Source: Alphaproteobacteria bacterium | Lineage (GTDB): Bacteria; Pseudomonadota; Alphaproteobacteria; GCA-2731375 | NCBI GenBank assembly: GCA_030746635.1 | Contig: JASLMH010000035.1 | Coordinates: forward strand, 1 to 33,216 | Direction: 5' to 3' | Length of the DNA: 33,216 nt | Part shown: positions 32,333 through 33,216 of the stretch, piece after piece | Layout of the letters: the number at the start of each line of letters is the position of its first letter | Numbering within the stretch: position 1 is the first letter of the stretch | Position numbers and translations under genes: made by a program | The notes under the pieces: model-generated | The model's database searches: none | Seen by the model: only the letters and a program-made list of their open reading frames with translations | Told to the model about the DNA's origin: nothing

Positions 32333-33123
32333 GCCACCCGGTCCATGCCGCCGCGGCCGTTGCGGGCCGCCGCCCGGGCGCCGACCGCCCGGCCGAAGGC
32401 GGCGAACAGGGCGGCGTACAGATCGTGCTCGGGCACCCGCCATTCGGCGTGCCACTGCACGCCCATGGCAAAGGTCGAGGCCCCGGCGACGTGCACGGCC
32501 TCGATGGTGCCGTCGTCGGCCACCGCCTCGACCACCAGGCCTTGGCCCAGTTGGTCGATGCCCTGGCCGTGCAGGGTGTTGACCATCACCGTCTCGGCCC
32601 CCTCGGCCAGCGCCTGCAGCCTGCCCCCAGGGGTCAGGGTGATGCGCTGGCGCGGGGCGAATTGCTCCGCGGCCGGCTTTTCCCTGAGCCGGCGGTGGTC
32701 GAAGCGGTCCGGCACCTCGTGCAGATGCTGGTGCAGGCTGCCGCCGAAGGCGACGTTCATCTCCTGAATGCCGCGGCAGATGCCGAACAGCGGCACGCCC
32801 ATGTCGACGGCTTGCCGGACCAGGCGGAGCACCACGCCGTCGCGCATCGGATCGCGCAGGCTCTCGTCGTGGGTCGGCGGCGTATCGTCGTAGTGGTGCG
32901 GTTCGATATTAGAGGCCCCGCCGGTCAGCAGCACGCCGTCGATGTTGGCCAGCAGGGTCTCGACGTCGCCCTGTTCGCCAATGGCCGGGAACAGCACCGG
33001 CACGGCGCCGGCGCTTTCCGCCACCGCCGTGACGTATTTGTGGCTGACCCGGTGGGTCTGGTGATTGTTGTCGTCGTTGAAGTTGCTGGCGATCGCGACG
33101 ATGCCGGGAATCTGTTCTTGCAT
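32329..33123 (-). CDS. Gamma-glutamyl-gamma-aminobutyrate hydrolase family protein (peptidase C26, PuuD-like)
   Basis: The 264-residue class I glutamine-amidotransferase-fold hydrolase has the nucleophile in FGICRGIQEMN (Cys near 115), the oxyanion-type LLTGGASNIEP (65-75) and the catalytic His in GVQWHAEW. PuuD-type enzymes cut gamma-glutamyl amides such as gamma-glutamyl-GABA in polyamine breakdown. No other puu genes are visible; the partner gene is a Pat-like acetyltransferase, so glutamylated amine or amino-acid analogue turnover is as likely. The ATG at 33123 has GAGACGAG directly upstream. Confidence 0.9.
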   Translation of the reverse strand: MQEQIPGIVAIASNFNDDNNHQTHRVSHKYVTAVAESAGAVPVLFPAIGEQGDVETLLANIDGVLLTGGASNIEPHHYDDTPPTHDESLRDPMRDGVVLRLVRQAVDMGVPLFGICRGIQEMNVAFGGSLHQHLHEVPDRFDHRRLREKPAAEQFAPRQRITLTPGGRLQALAEGAETVMVNTLHGQGIDQLGQGLVVEAVADDGTIEAVHVAGASTFAMGVQWHAEWRVPEHDLYAALFAAFGRAVGARAAARNGRGGMDRVA

Positions 33124-33170
33124 CTCGTCTCGCTAGCATGGTCAAGCCCGGCGCGGCAAGGGCGTTTGCC

Positions 33171-33216
33171 TCACCGCTCCGGGCCGTTCAGAATACGGAA
33201 GCGCCGTTGGCCGACC
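33171..33216 (-). CDS. Possible 3' end of an upstream gene (partial)
   Basis: On the minus strand the last bases read as 14 codons plus TGA (ending R-I-L-N-G-P-E-R), with codon choice like the neighbours, 47 bases before the C26 hydrolase gene. Too short to identify; it may be chance. Confidence 0.25.
   Translation of the reverse strand, partial: VGQRRFRILNGPER

Overview
The window is about 33 kb of high-GC DNA from an alphaproteobacterium. Supporting signs are the gene order aminotransferase-ftsK-lolA, the PodJ-type N-terminal domain on two proteins, a CtrA-like box, a glnK-amtB pair, an Lhr-type helicase/PdeM pair and a REP-like palindrome of the rhizobial/rhodospirillal type. A member of or near Rhodospirillales fits best, but the genus cannot be told. 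Genes are dense (about 32 genes or remnants) with several 1-4 base overlaps. I see no tRNA, rRNA, CRISPR array or intact insertion sequence.

Layout. 1-1.4 kb: a TPR plus outer-membrane barrel protein that seems to lack its signal peptide, next to a 26-bp perfect palindrome. 1.4-2.5 kb: a response regulator and an Hpt protein. 2.7-5.9 kb: a ligase-associated DEXH helicase and the nuclease PdeM. 5.9-8.4 kb: two envelope/polarity-type proteins sharing one N-terminal domain, one with Sel1 repeats and a peptidoglycan-binding domain. 8.4-13.1 kb: a thiamine-diphosphate locus, with E1 alpha/beta subunits on the minus strand facing an internally duplicated protein of unknown function and an acetolactate-synthase-like enzyme on the plus strand. 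13.1-14.8 kb: a VOC protein, the remnant of an alpha/beta hydrolase and an Old Yellow Enzyme. 15.0-16.8 kb: a DapA-type aldolase facing a glutaredoxin-DinB fusion. 16.8-21.0 kb: lolA, ftsK and an aminotransferase. 21.3-23.0 kb: amtB and glnK. 23.2-26.7 kb: an amidase, a UbiH-type monooxygenase and xthA. 26.7-31.8 kb: a gentisate catabolic cluster with a [2Fe-2S] reductase, an RraA-like protein, a divergent MarR regulator and a structured RNA leader. 31.8-33.2 kb: a GNAT acetyltransferase and a class I glutamine amidotransferase (peptidase C26).

The most striking observation is at 15999-16757. Read straight through, the frame encodes a complete glutaredoxin-DinB protein except that an in-frame TGA sits exactly at the first position of the redox CxxC motif (WQPG-TGA-SSC). 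Hairpins that could act as a bacterial SECIS follow directly. This is best read as a selenocysteine-containing glutaredoxin that ordinary gene calling would truncate. Next in interest are the duplicated SHG/NDAG/ARIGD protein co-transcribed with a thiamine-diphosphate enzyme, and the multi-hairpin RNA with a terminator-like 3' hairpin in front of the gentisate-cluster reductase.

All family assignments are from reading the translated sequence and from general knowledge of the families; no database search was run.
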